From Streptomyces sp. RKAG293 (lineage in GTDB: Bacteria > Actinomycetota > Actinomycetes > Streptomycetales > Streptomycetaceae): a stretch of 64,000 bases of DNA. The translations under genes and the position numbers were made by a program. Positions 11,925-19,914 of the stretch are shown here, one piece after another (the first letter of the stretch is position 1; the number at the start of each line of letters is the position of its first letter). The DNA lies in NCBI RefSeq assembly GCF_023701745.1, contig NZ_JAJOZB010000001.1, positions 2,734,501 to 2,798,500 on the forward strand, read 5' to 3'. The notes beneath the pieces were generated by a model. That model worked only from the letters and a program-made list of their open reading frames with translations, ran no database searches and was not told the origin of the DNA.

Positions 11925-13493
11925 GTGACCGAGCCGTCGGGGATCAGGGCGCCGGGTGACTGGACCGAGCCGGAGAAGGATCTGTGGAGCGCCTTCCGCC
12001 GGGGCGTGGTGCACGACCTGCGCACCGGCATCCCCGAGCGGGACGACCCGGCCACCGACCGGGCCTGGGGCCCGGAGCGGACGGTGCGCGCCGAGGTGAT
12101 CGCCACGCTCCTGCTGGACGGGCCGCCCGCCGAGCCCGGCCGGGTCGCGTGCGTCAAGCTCTCCGGGGCCCGGATCAGCGGCCAGCTGAATCTGTCGGGC
12201 GGCCAGGTCACCCCGTACGTGGAGTTGCACGACTGCCACTTCGACCAGCAGATCCTGCTGCCGGAGTGCCAGTTCACGACGCTGCGCATGGTGCACTGCT
12301 CGATCCCCCGCCTGGAGGCGGCCCGCCTCACCACCACCGGCGATCTGCATCTGCCGCAGTGCGCCATCGAGGGCGGCATACGGCTCACCGACGCGCACAT
12401 CGGCACCGATCTGCTGCTCAACCAGCTCACGGTGGGCCGCGACCGGCACGGCCGGGCGATCGCCGCCGACGGGCTCAGCGTCGCCCAGGACGTCGAGGCC
12501 GAGCTGATGGACGTGACCGGTGAGATCAGCCTGCGCAGCGCCCGGATCGGCGGGCGGCTGAGCCTGCGCGGCAGCCTGCTGCACAACCCCTACGGCCGCT
12601 ACGCGCTGAACGCCGCGCGGGTCACCGTCGAGCACACCCTCTATCTGAGCGCCGGCTGGATGGCCACCGGCGGGGACAGCGGCGGCACCCCGCCCGCCGG
12701 GGTGCGGACCCGCAACTTCAGCTGTGAGGGCGCGGTCCGGCTGGACGACGGCCGGTTCGGCAACGCGGTGATCATCACCCGGGCGCGGTTCCGGCTCACC
12801 GGCTCCCAGCAGCTGTCGCTGCGGCGGATCCAGACGCCGGAACTGCGCTTCACGCTCGGCCAGCCGCCGACCGGCACCGTCTCGCTGGCCGGCGCCCGGG
12901 TGGGCAACCTCACCGACACCCGGCAGAGCTGGCCGGAGTCCGGCGGCCTGGACCTGGCGGGCTTCAGCTACACCACGCTCAGCCCGGCGGGGGCGTTCCC
13001 GCTGCGCGACCGCATCGCCTGGCTGGCCGCCGCCACCCCCGAGTACAGCCCGGAACCGTACGAGCACCTCGCCGCGGCGCTGCGGGCCGGCGGTGAGGAC
13101 TCCGACGCGCGCGAGGTGCTGCTCGCCAAGCAGCGCCGCCGCCGTGAGGCGCTGCCGCTGGCCGGCACGCTGTGGGGGTATCTCCAGGACATCACCGTCG
13201 GCTACGGGTACCGGCCGGGCCGCGCCGCCGTGTGGATGGCGGTGCTGTGGGCGATCGGCGCCACCTTCTTCAGCCTCCACGCGCCGCCCGCCCTCAAACC
13301 CGACGAGGCTCCGCACTGGAGCGCTCCGCTGTACGCCCTGGACCTGCTGCTGCCGGTCATCGACCTGGGCCAGGACAGCGCCTGGAAACCGTCCGGCGGC
13401 GCGCAGTGGGCGGCCACCGTGCTCGTCCTGCTGGGCTGGATCCTGGCCACCACCGTCGCGGCGGGCGCCTCCCGGCTGCTGCGCAGGGGCTGA
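11925..13493 (+). CDS. Membrane-anchored protein with pentapeptide/beta-helix-like repeats
   Basis: This 522-aa protein starts at GTG 11925 after a strong RBS (GGGAGGGGA). Residues about 55-330 are irregular short repeats of the type (A/S)xIxGxLxLxGxxL (for example LSGARISGQLNLSG, SARIGGRLSLRG), which suggests a right-handed beta-helix. A hydrophilic linker follows. The C-terminus carries two hydrophobic helices (VWMAVLWAIGATFF and WAATVLVLLGWILATTVAAG), placing it in the membrane. No catalytic motif was recognised, and similar proteins are often vaguely named oxidoreductases without support. Confidence 0.75.
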   Translation: MTEPSGIRAPGDWTEPEKDLWSAFRRGVVHDLRTGIPERDDPATDRAWGPERTVRAEVIATLLLDGPPAEPGRVACVKLSGARISGQLNLSGGQVTPYVELHDCHFDQQILLPECQFTTLRMVHCSIPRLEAARLTTTGDLHLPQCAIEGGIRLTDAHIGTDLLLNQLTVGRDRHGRAIAADGLSVAQDVEAELMDVTGEISLRSARIGGRLSLRGSLLHNPYGRYALNAARVTVEHTLYLSAGWMATGGDSGGTPPAGVRTRNFSCEGAVRLDDGRFGNAVIITRARFRLTGSQQLSLRRIQTPELRFTLGQPPTGTVSLAGARVGNLTDTRQSWPESGGLDLAGFSYTTLSPAGAFPLRDRIAWLAAATPEYSPEPYEHLAAALRAGGEDSDAREVLLAKQRRRREALPLAGTLWGYLQDITVGYGYRPGRAAVWMAVLWAIGATFFSLHAPPALKPDEAPHWSAPLYALDLLLPVIDLGQDSAWKPSGGAQWAATVLVLLGWILATTVAAGASRLLRRG

Positions 13494-13602
13494 CCGGGGG
13501 CCCGGGCGTGTCGTCACGGGGACGGTACGGAGCGACCCGGTGAAGCTTGCGCGGCGAAAGCACCCCGTCCGGCGACCGGAGCAGCACGTACGCTGTCCGA
13601 TT

Positions 13603-14322
13603 GTGACCGCTCGCCTTCCGCTCTTCCCGCTGAACTCGGCCCTTTTCCCGGGCCTCGTTCTGCCCCTGCACATCTTCGAGGAGCGGTACCGCGCGCTCGT
13701 GGGCGATCTGCTCGCGCTGCCCGAGGACGCCCCGCGCCGCTTCGCCGTGGTCGCCATCAAGGACGGGAACGAGGTGGCACCGACCGGCCCGGACGGGGTG
13801 GACACCACCGCGGGGGCCGGGCTCGGCCCCGATCCGGCCAAGTCGCTGTTCCAGGTCGGGTGCATCGCGGAGGCCGCCACCATCGGTGAGCGCGAGGACG
13901 GCGGTTTCGAGGTGGTCGCCACCGGCACCACCCGCTTCCGGCTGCTGTCGGTCGACGCGTCGGGTCCGTATCTGACCGCCGAGGTGGAGGAGCTGCCGGA
14001 GGAGCCGGGCGAGGGGGCGGGCACGCTGGCCGCCGGTGTCGCCAGGGCCTTCCGCACCTATCAGAAGCGCCTCGCCGGAGCCCAGGACCGCACCCTCGTC
14101 GCGGTGCAGGAACTGCCCGACGACCCGTCCGTGCTGTCCTATCTGGTGGCCGCCGCGACGATCTTCGAGACCCCGGCCAAGCAGCTGCTGCTGGAGGCGC
14201 CGGACACCGCGGCCCGGCTGGCGGCCGAGCTGCCGCTGCTGCGCCGCGAGGCCGCCGTCATCGGCAAGCTCCCCTCGCTGCCCGCCGTCGACCTGACCCG
14301 TCAGCCGGCCAGCCTCAACTGA
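13603..14322 (+). CDS. Lon N-terminal (LAN) domain protein
   Basis: This 239-aa protein consists mostly of a Lon protease N-terminal substrate-recognition domain without ATPase or protease parts. LPLFPLNSALFPGLVLPLHIFEERYR is the standard opening, seen here split over about residues 5-30. The family may bind or triage proteins, but no partner is known. The start is GTG 13603. TACGCT (13589-13594) sits 8 nt upstream and no Shine-Dalgarno is seen, so a leaderless transcript is likely. Confidence 0.85.
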   Translation: MTARLPLFPLNSALFPGLVLPLHIFEERYRALVGDLLALPEDAPRRFAVVAIKDGNEVAPTGPDGVDTTAGAGLGPDPAKSLFQVGCIAEAATIGEREDGGFEVVATGTTRFRLLSVDASGPYLTAEVEELPEEPGEGAGTLAAGVARAFRTYQKRLAGAQDRTLVAVQELPDDPSVLSYLVAAATIFETPAKQLLLEAPDTAARLAAELPLLRREAAVIGKLPSLPAVDLTRQPASLN

Positions 14323-14387
14323 CCGCCGGAGCGTACGGAGCAACCGGCGGGACCACCGACAGGACCACCGATCGGAGACGGCACGTC

Positions 14388-14894
14388 ATGGCCAGGAAGT
14401 CCAAGGCGACCACCGGCGGCACCCCCGCCACCGTCGCGCTGGAGCAGGACGGCGCCGCCTTCACCGTCCACGCCTATGCCCACGACCCGGCGGCCGCCTC
14501 GTACGGCGGCGAGGCCGCCGAGGCGCTGGGCACGGCTCCCGAGCGGGTGTTCAAGACGCTGGTCGCCGATGTCGACGGGGCGCTGACCGTCGCCGTGGTC
14601 CCGGTCGCCGGTTCGCTCGACCTCAAGGCGCTCGCGTCCGCGGTCGGCGGCAAGCGCGCCGCGATGGCCGATCCCGCGGCGGCCGAACGCACCACGGGTT
14701 ACGTGCTGGGCGGCATCTCCCCGCTGGGCCAGCGCAAGCGGCTGCGCACGGTCGTGGACGTCTCCGCCCTGACCCACACCACGGTGTTCGTCTCGGCCGG
14801 CAAGCGCGGCCTGGAGGTCGAACTCGCCCCGCAGGACCTGGTCCGGCTCACCGGCGCGAGCACCGCGCCGGTCGCCCGGATCCAGCAGATTTAG
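14388..14894 (+). CDS. ybaK: Cys-tRNA(Pro)/aminoacyl-tRNA deacylase, YbaK/EbsC type
   Basis: This 168-aa single-domain editing enzyme clears misacylated tRNA, typically Cys-tRNA(Pro). Characteristic features are VFKTLVADVDGALTVAVVPV with its conserved Lys, then GYVLGGISPLGQRKRL and the C-terminal GLEVELAPQDLVRLTGA. ATG 14388 follows GGAG at a suitable distance. It begins 65 nt after the Lon-N gene. Confidence 0.88.
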   Translation: MARKSKATTGGTPATVALEQDGAAFTVHAYAHDPAAASYGGEAAEALGTAPERVFKTLVADVDGALTVAVVPVAGSLDLKALASAVGGKRAAMADPAAAERTTGYVLGGISPLGQRKRLRTVVDVSALTHTTVFVSAGKRGLEVELAPQDLVRLTGASTAPVARIQQI

Positions 14895-14981
14895 CGGAAC
14901 CCCGCAGTCCTTCTGGACGATTGCGCCCGATGCGCGCACGGTGTCCCGGACGGAGCACCCGCGACGAGGGGAGCCGACACC

Positions 14982-15056
14982 ATGTCCCGACGCACCCGCA
15001 TGCGGAAATGGCGGATCAGGAAGCGCCGCGCCAACCACGGCCGGCGCCCGGCGTAG
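14982..15056 (+). CDS. Candidate 50S ribosomal protein bL37 (24 aa)
   Basis: The ORF is 24 codons, MSRRTRMRKWRIRKRRANHG and then RRPA, from ATG 14982 to TAG 15056, preceded by GAGGGGAG at a good distance. It is extremely basic and ends in ANHGRRP. The actinobacterial protein bL37, seen in mycobacterial ribosome structures, is also 24 aa, basic, and as I recall ends in ANHGKRP. The match of length, charge and motif supports the call. It is convergent with the DUF2567 gene. Confidence 0.65.
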   Translation: MSRRTRMRKWRIRKRRANHGRRPA

Positions 15057-15089
15057 ACCGCAGGGCCCCCGCGTTCAGGGCTCCCGTGC

Positions 15090-15839
15090 TCAGGATCCCC
15101 GTTGCCAGGGATCCTGCTCGCCGGGTCCCTGGGCGGGCGGGTTCTGATCGGCCGGGTTCCGGTCGGCCGGCGGCGCCGTGAACTGTCCCTGGCCCGGAGC
15201 GGGCTGGGGCGCCGGGTGCGGTGCGGGATACGACGTGTCCCACGACTGCGGCTGCTGCGGTTCACGCGGCCCGAAGGCCGACGTCAGGCAGAGGTGTACG
15301 AGCATGGCCGCGGCCGGCCAGGCGACGAGGGCGCCCTTGGCGCGCAGCCGCAGCGGGCCGTCGAAGACGACCTTCGGGCCGGCCTCCTTGGCATGCGCGA
15401 TCAGATCGCTCGTCGGGCCGAGCCAGACCCCGAGGCGCCAGGCGAGCACCGAGCCGAGCAGCCCGCCGACCGCCAAGCCTAGCACGACCCCGATGCCGCC
15501 GCGCCGCCGGCGCCAGAAGACCAGGGCCGCCGTCACCGCGCCCATCGCGAGTCCCAGCAGCACGAAGGTGCCGTCGGCGCCGACCGCTTCCTCGCCCTCG
15601 CTGTCCCTGAGGTAGATGGCCTTGCCGTCGGAGACCATCGGGATGAGGGGCGCGAGCCACAGCCACAGCAGCCCGAGCACGACCCCGGTCACCGCCACCG
15701 CGACGGCGACCAGCGCGCCCTCCCGCAGTTCGGCGGTGAACGCCGCACGTCCGTCCTTCGATGCGTCGCCGGAGAACTCCGCGCCCGGGTACGGCGGCAG
15801 GGGCGGCGGCTGGTCGTGCGGCGTCAGGGGTGCGGTCAC
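15090..15839 (-). CDS. DUF2567-type integral membrane protein
   Basis: This 249-aa protein has a proline-rich N-terminus (about 25 residues), four hydrophobic helices (ALVAVAVAVTGVVLGLLWLW, FVLLGLAMGAVTAALVFW, GVVLGLAVGGLLGSVLAW and WPAAAMLVHLCL), and a Pro/Gln/Ala-rich C-terminal tail. A charged extracytoplasmic loop lies between helices 1 and 2. The start is GTG 15839. Function is unknown, and the family name is by resemblance. Confidence 0.7.
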   Translation of the reverse strand: MTAPLTPHDQPPPLPPYPGAEFSGDASKDGRAAFTAELREGALVAVAVAVTGVVLGLLWLWLAPLIPMVSDGKAIYLRDSEGEEAVGADGTFVLLGLAMGAVTAALVFWRRRRGGIGVVLGLAVGGLLGSVLAWRLGVWLGPTSDLIAHAKEAGPKVVFDGPLRLRAKGALVAWPAAAMLVHLCLTSAFGPREPQQPQSWDTSYPAPHPAPQPAPGQGQFTAPPADRNPADQNPPAQGPGEQDPWQRGS

Positions 15840-15873
15840 CCGCCCATCGTGCCAGGTCCCGGGGTCGCCCGCT

Positions 15874-16716
15874 TCACCGGCAGGCGGCTCGGCGGTACGC
15901 CCAGGTGGCGGCGGCCAGCGACACCACGCCGACGGCCGCGCACACCGACAGATCCGCACCCACCATGACCCAGTCCGGATGCGGGTCGAAGGTGCGGGCG
16001 AAGGCCTCCACGCCGTACGTGGACGGCAGCAGATCCCGGACGAGACCGATCGGTGCGGGCATGTTCCCGGCCGGCAGCACGCCCAGCAGCAGTGCCGCCG
16101 ACATGCCCAGCTGACCGAAGAGCGTGGCCAGTTCCTGCTTCGGGGCCAGCAGCCCCAGCGCCGCGCCGAGCCCGGCCAGCGCGGCTCCGGCGAGCGGGAT
16201 GACCGCCGCCAGCACCCACAGGTTCACCAGCGGCAGCTGGAAGAGCACGCATCCGGTGACCGCCGTGGCGATCGTGCCGGGCACCGTGAACGAGGCGTAC
16301 GCGCCCGCCGCACCCAGCACCACCGCGGCGGGCGGCACCGGCAGCGTCGCGTAGTGGTCGAGGCCGCCGGAGGCGCGCAGCTGGCCGAAGTACTGGGCGA
16401 GCAGGTTGAGCGCGACGAAGGCCACCACCAGCACGCTGGACCCGGCGACCACCGCGCGCGCCGCCTCGGCGTCGCCGCCGTCGACGACCCCGCGCAGCAT
16501 CACCATGATGCCGACCGACTGGAACGTGGCCACGAACAGCAGCGGGATCCGCGCCACCCGGGCGCGCGACAGCTGCGCCCGGTACACGGCGCCCAGTGCG
16601 GGCAGCAGCCGGGCGCGCGGCGCGAGCGGTGCGGCGGCCGAGTCCTCGCGGACGGCAGGGACGGTGCCGGGCGTGGCGCCGGTCGTGCCCGGGACCACGG
16701 GCGCGGCCGCGCTCAC
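15874..16716 (-). CDS. ABC-2 type transporter permease
   Basis: This 280-aa protein has about six hydrophobic segments after a 45-residue polar N-terminus. It lies 50 nt downstream of an ABC ATPase gene on the same strand, so the two are inferred to form one exporter. GTG 16716 is the likely start. The layout (LLFVATFQSVGIMVMLRG, then FVALNLLAQYFGQLRASGGL) is typical of ABC-2 exporters of drugs or lipids. The substrate cannot be deduced. Confidence 0.8.
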   Translation of the reverse strand: MSAAAPVVPGTTGATPGTVPAVREDSAAAPLAPRARLLPALGAVYRAQLSRARVARIPLLFVATFQSVGIMVMLRGVVDGGDAEAARAVVAGSSVLVVAFVALNLLAQYFGQLRASGGLDHYATLPVPPAAVVLGAAGAYASFTVPGTIATAVTGCVLFQLPLVNLWVLAAVIPLAGAALAGLGAALGLLAPKQELATLFGQLGMSAALLLGVLPAGNMPAPIGLVRDLLPSTYGVEAFARTFDPHPDWVMVGADLSVCAAVGVVSLAAATWAYRRAACR

Positions 16717-16765
16717 CGTGCGCTCCGGGGCGTACGGCGGTGCGGAAGCCCGCCGCAGACAGACG

Positions 16766-17791
16766 TCATGCCTTGACCAGTCCCTTCTGACGGCCGCCGA
16801 GGGCCAGGTACACGTCTTCGAGGCTCGGGGTGGCGAGGGTGAAGTCGTCGAGTGCGGCGAAGGCCTGGCCGCCGGTGATCTCGGCGATCACGGCGCGGGC
16901 CCGCGCCTGCGGGAGCCGGAGCGTCCAGCGGCGGCCGGAGACCTGGGCGGCGGGGCGCAGCGCGGCCACCTCGGGCAGGTGCAGCGGCGGCTCGTCGCGC
17001 CAGACGAGGTCGAGCCTGACCTCGTCCGCGACGAGCACCTTGAGCCCGGCCGGGGTGTCACAGGCGATGACCCGCCCGTTGTCGATCACCGCGACCCGGT
17101 CGAGCACGGTCTCGGCCTCGATGACGTTGTGCGTGACCAGTACGACGGTGGCCCCGTGCTCGGCGCGGCGGCGGTCGACCGCCGCCCACACCGCCCGCCG
17201 GGCGACCGGGTCCATGCCGGTGGTCGGCTCGTCCAGGACCAGCACCGGCCGCTCCCCCACCAGCGTCGCGGCGAAGCACGCCAGCCGCCGCTGGCCGCCG
17301 GAGAGCCGCTTGATGGCCCGTCCGGCCAGCTCGGTGAGGCCCAGTTCCGCCAGCACGGCGTCGCGCTCGGCCCGCGCGGTGCGGGCGTCCAGGCCGCGCA
17401 GCCGGCCGGTGGTCTCGGCGGCCAGTGACACGGTCAGCTCGTCCAGGGCGGTGGATTCCTGCCCGAGGTAGCCGATCAGCCGGGAGGCGCGTTCGGGGTG
17501 GCGTACGAGGTCGTGGCCGAGCATGCCGATGGCGCCGGAGTCCGGCCGCAGCAGCCCGGTGAGCTGGCGGACGAGGGTGGACTTCCCGGCGCCGTTGGGT
17601 CCGAGCAGTCCGAAGATCTCGCCGCGCCGGATGTCGAGGTCGATGCCGTCGCTCGCGCGGACAGCAGGGGTCGCGGCGCCTCGCCGGCCACGCCCGGCCG
17701 GGTAGGTCTTGACCAGCCCGCGTACGGCGATCACCGCATCGCGGGCGGTGGCGGCTGTGCTGGGCGCCGCCTGCTCCGTGCCCGTACTCAC
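16766..17791 (-). CDS. ABC transporter ATP-binding protein (daunorubicin/ABC-2 exporter type)
   Basis: This 341-aa cytosolic ATPase has Walker A GPNGAGKST, signature LSGGQRR, Walker B VLVLDEPTTG and switch VLVTHN. A C-terminal extension of about 90 residues is typical of DrrA-like exporter ATPases. GTG 17791 is the start. Its partner permease follows after 50 nt. Confidence 0.9.
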   Translation of the reverse strand: MSTGTEQAAPSTAATARDAVIAVRGLVKTYPAGRGRRGAATPAVRASDGIDLDIRRGEIFGLLGPNGAGKSTLVRQLTGLLRPDSGAIGMLGHDLVRHPERASRLIGYLGQESTALDELTVSLAAETTGRLRGLDARTARAERDAVLAELGLTELAGRAIKRLSGGQRRLACFAATLVGERPVLVLDEPTTGMDPVARRAVWAAVDRRRAEHGATVVLVTHNVIEAETVLDRVAVIDNGRVIACDTPAGLKVLVADEVRLDLVWRDEPPLHLPEVAALRPAAQVSGRRWTLRLPQARARAVIAEITGGQAFAALDDFTLATPSLEDVYLALGGRQKGLVKA

Positions 17792-17894
17792 GAGGATCGA
17801 GAGTACGCGTCGCGGCGCCCGGTCCGCGCCTCGGGTCCGGTTCTGCCCTCAAATGCCGGACCGGCGCGCACCGGTCCCGGCCCCTGCCCGGCGG

Positions 17895-19205
17895 TCAGTC
17901 GCCCGCGGGGGCGTGTTCGGCGACCGTGCGGGCGTCGACCTCGCGCCAGAAGCCCGCCCGGATGGCGTACCGGTCGTGCTCGTCGATCTGGTCGTCCTTG
18001 TGCGCGAGCAGTCCGAAGCGCGCGGCGTAGCGCAGCAGCTCGCCGTCGATGCGGTGCGGCACGCGCGGGTAGTGCGTGGACAGGGCCTGCAGGTGGGCGG
18101 CGTCGGTGAGGCGGGCGATCCAGCGGCGGGCGAAGACCTGGCCGACCTCGAAGGGGTCGCCGCTGACGGCGGTGATGTCGGCCTCGCGGTCCGCCCAGCG
18201 CTGTTCCGCGCTGGTGAGCTGGGCGAGCGTCGGCAGGCCGCTGGTGTCCGGCACGTCGGGGCCGTTGCCGGGGCCGCGTTCCGACCAGGTCTTGTCGGAC
18301 GACCAGCGGAGCGTGGCGTTGGGGACGGGGTGCGGGACCGGGGCCTGCTGGACGCGGCCGAGCCCCGCGAGGTCCTTGGGGGTGGGCACCCCCTTGGCGG
18401 CGGCGGCAGCGGCGGCGGCCGCGTCGGGGTGCTCGGTGCCGGCGGGTGCCGGGGCCGTGCCGTTCTTCGCCGGGTGGGCGTCGGGGTGGGAGCCCGGGTG
18501 TCCGGTGCCGGGGTGGGAGCCCGGGTGTCCGGTGCCGGGGTGGGAGCCCGGGTGTCCGGTGCCGCCGCCCGAGGAGCCCGAGGGCTCGGGCAGCGGCGCG
18601 GACAGGATCGCCTGGATCTCGGGGCGCGGGGTGGGCGGCGCGCAGACGCCGGCGACCTCGCGGGCCCGGATCGCCCGGGTGATCCACTCGCGGTCCAGCA
18701 CCCGGCGCTCGTCGGCCTCGGCGACCAGGTCCTCGGACTGGTTGTAGTCCCCGTCGGCGGCCTGCACCGCCCACAGGTGCACGGCGACGCCGTGCTCCTT
18801 CGCGGACATCATGCCGGGCAGCAGATCGCCGTCGCCGGTCACCAGCACCACGTCGGAGCAGGCCCGGTTGCGGGCGAGCTCGGAGAGCTCGGCGTGCATG
18901 GCGGCGTCGACGCCCTTCTGCGCCCAGCGGCCGTCGGTCCGGGTCAGCGCGCCCAGCCGGACGGTGACCCGCGGCATGACGCGCAGCCGCCGGTGCTCCG
19001 GCTGCGGGACGCGGTCGGGGGCGCCGTCGAACCAGTAGATCCGCAGCAGCGGCTGCCCGGTCTCCAGCTCCGCGCGTTCGCGGAGACCCGCGACCACGGC
19101 GGCGTGGTCGACGGTGATACGCGACCGGGAAGGTTCACCGGCCAGAAGGCTCGCCGCGGCGCCCAGGAGATATCCGGCGTCCACCAGGACAACGCAGCGG
19201 TCCAT
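17895..19205 (-). CDS. NYN-domain (PIN-like) protein, putative RNase
   Basis: This 436-aa protein has an N-terminal NYN domain: CVVLVDAGYLLGAA holds the first acidic residue, KGVDAAMHAEL the second, and DVVLVTGDGDLLPGM the third. Together these form the acidic metal site of PIN-like nucleases. The middle (about residues 205-290) is low-complexity and carries three GTGHPGSHP repeats and a run of nine alanines. The C-terminal 130 residues are a second conserved, helical domain. ATG 19205 follows GGAAGAGG. A nuclease role is inferred from the fold, and its target is unknown. Confidence 0.8.
   Translation of the reverse strand: MDRCVVLVDAGYLLGAAASLLAGEPSRSRITVDHAAVVAGLRERAELETGQPLLRIYWFDGAPDRVPQPEHRRLRVMPRVTVRLGALTRTDGRWAQKGVDAAMHAELSELARNRACSDVVLVTGDGDLLPGMMSAKEHGVAVHLWAVQAADGDYNQSEDLVAEADERRVLDREWITRAIRAREVAGVCAPPTPRPEIQAILSAPLPEPSGSSGGGTGHPGSHPGTGHPGSHPGTGHPGSHPDAHPAKNGTAPAPAGTEHPDAAAAAAAAAKGVPTPKDLAGLGRVQQAPVPHPVPNATLRWSSDKTWSERGPGNGPDVPDTSGLPTLAQLTSAEQRWADREADITAVSGDPFEVGQVFARRWIARLTDAAHLQALSTHYPRVPHRIDGELLRYAARFGLLAHKDDQIDEHDRYAIRAGFWREVDARTVAEHAPAGD
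18483..18563. repeat. Three exact 27-bp tandem repeats inside the NYN gene
   Basis: Units at 18483-18509, 18510-18536 and 18537-18563 are identical and encode GTGHPGSHP repeats. Being in multiples of three, they can vary in number without breaking the frame. Confidence 0.9.
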
Positions 19206-19415
19206 GTTGCACCTCTTCCGGTCGTCCCCCGGCACGGATTTTCCCCGAGTCTGCCCCAATATCGGGACGTTATAAGCCGGAACTCGATCATCGGCGTGGC
19301 GGTTTCCGAAATTAAGGGGCTCCTCCTCCACCACCTGCCCGAAATGCGCGCTTCGTACTCGCGTGCAAGCCTGATAGCGGTTCAACGTCCGAGATCCCCT
19401 TTAGGAGGGACGATC

Positions 19416-19577
19416 GTGGGTAAGAACAAGAATCGCGAGCGCAAGGCCCAGGAGCAGGAACGCAGCCAGGCTGCGGAGGCCCAGGAGCAGGCGAAGAGCA
19501 GCGCCGCCCAGGAGCAGGTACTTCCGACCTCTGAGCAGGTCTCCCGCCGGCACCAGAAGAGGTTCGGCCACAACTGA
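19416..19577 (+). CDS. Small highly charged hydrophilic protein (53 aa)
   Basis: GTG 19416 follows a strong RBS (TAGGAGGGA). The protein is rich in Glu, Gln, Lys and Ala (KNKNRERKAQEQERSQAAEA), likely one helix or disordered, and ends SRRHQKRFGHN. No family was recognised. A longer in-frame reading upstream crosses the NYN gene on the other strand and is not credible. Two strong hairpins follow the stop. Confidence 0.7.
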   Translation: MGKNKNRERKAQEQERSQAAEAQEQAKSSAAQEQVLPTSEQVSRRHQKRFGHN

Positions 19578-19582
19578 CCTCA

Positions 19583-19645
19583 GGCCGGTCGCACGCGACC
19601 GGCCCGGAGCGGTGGCACCCCTGGACCCTGGGGTGCCACCGCTCC
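19583..19645. terminator. Two tandem hairpins after the 53-aa gene
   Basis: GGCCGGTCGCACGCGACCGGCC (19583-19604) has 9-bp arms. It is followed by a perfect 16-bp stem at 19606-19621/19630-19645 (GGAGCGGTGGCACCCC with its complement) and an 8-nt loop. There is no clear U-tract, as is common for streptomycete terminators. Confidence 0.75.
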
Positions 19646-19914
19646 TCCCGTCCCGCGGCCGGCTCCGCGAACGGCTCCGAGGCCCGCCCTTCAGGGAACG
19701 CACGATCGAATTCCCGGCCCCCGGCATATTCGATGCCGGTATGTGCCACGTATCACGATATCCGGTCCCGGGTATTTGCGGACGGGTAATTCCGCTCCAC
19801 CGCCGCCACCACCACCGCCATGGGGTTGTCGTCCCGCCCCGGCCGGCCGTAGGCCCGCCGCGTAGGCTCGCCCGTTGGAAGATCTACGGCACGAGCCCTG
19901 GAGGGGCGGCAGCG

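Noticed and set aside
18483-18563. CRISPR array
   Set aside because: The 27-bp repeats are directly adjacent with no spacers and are translated in frame.
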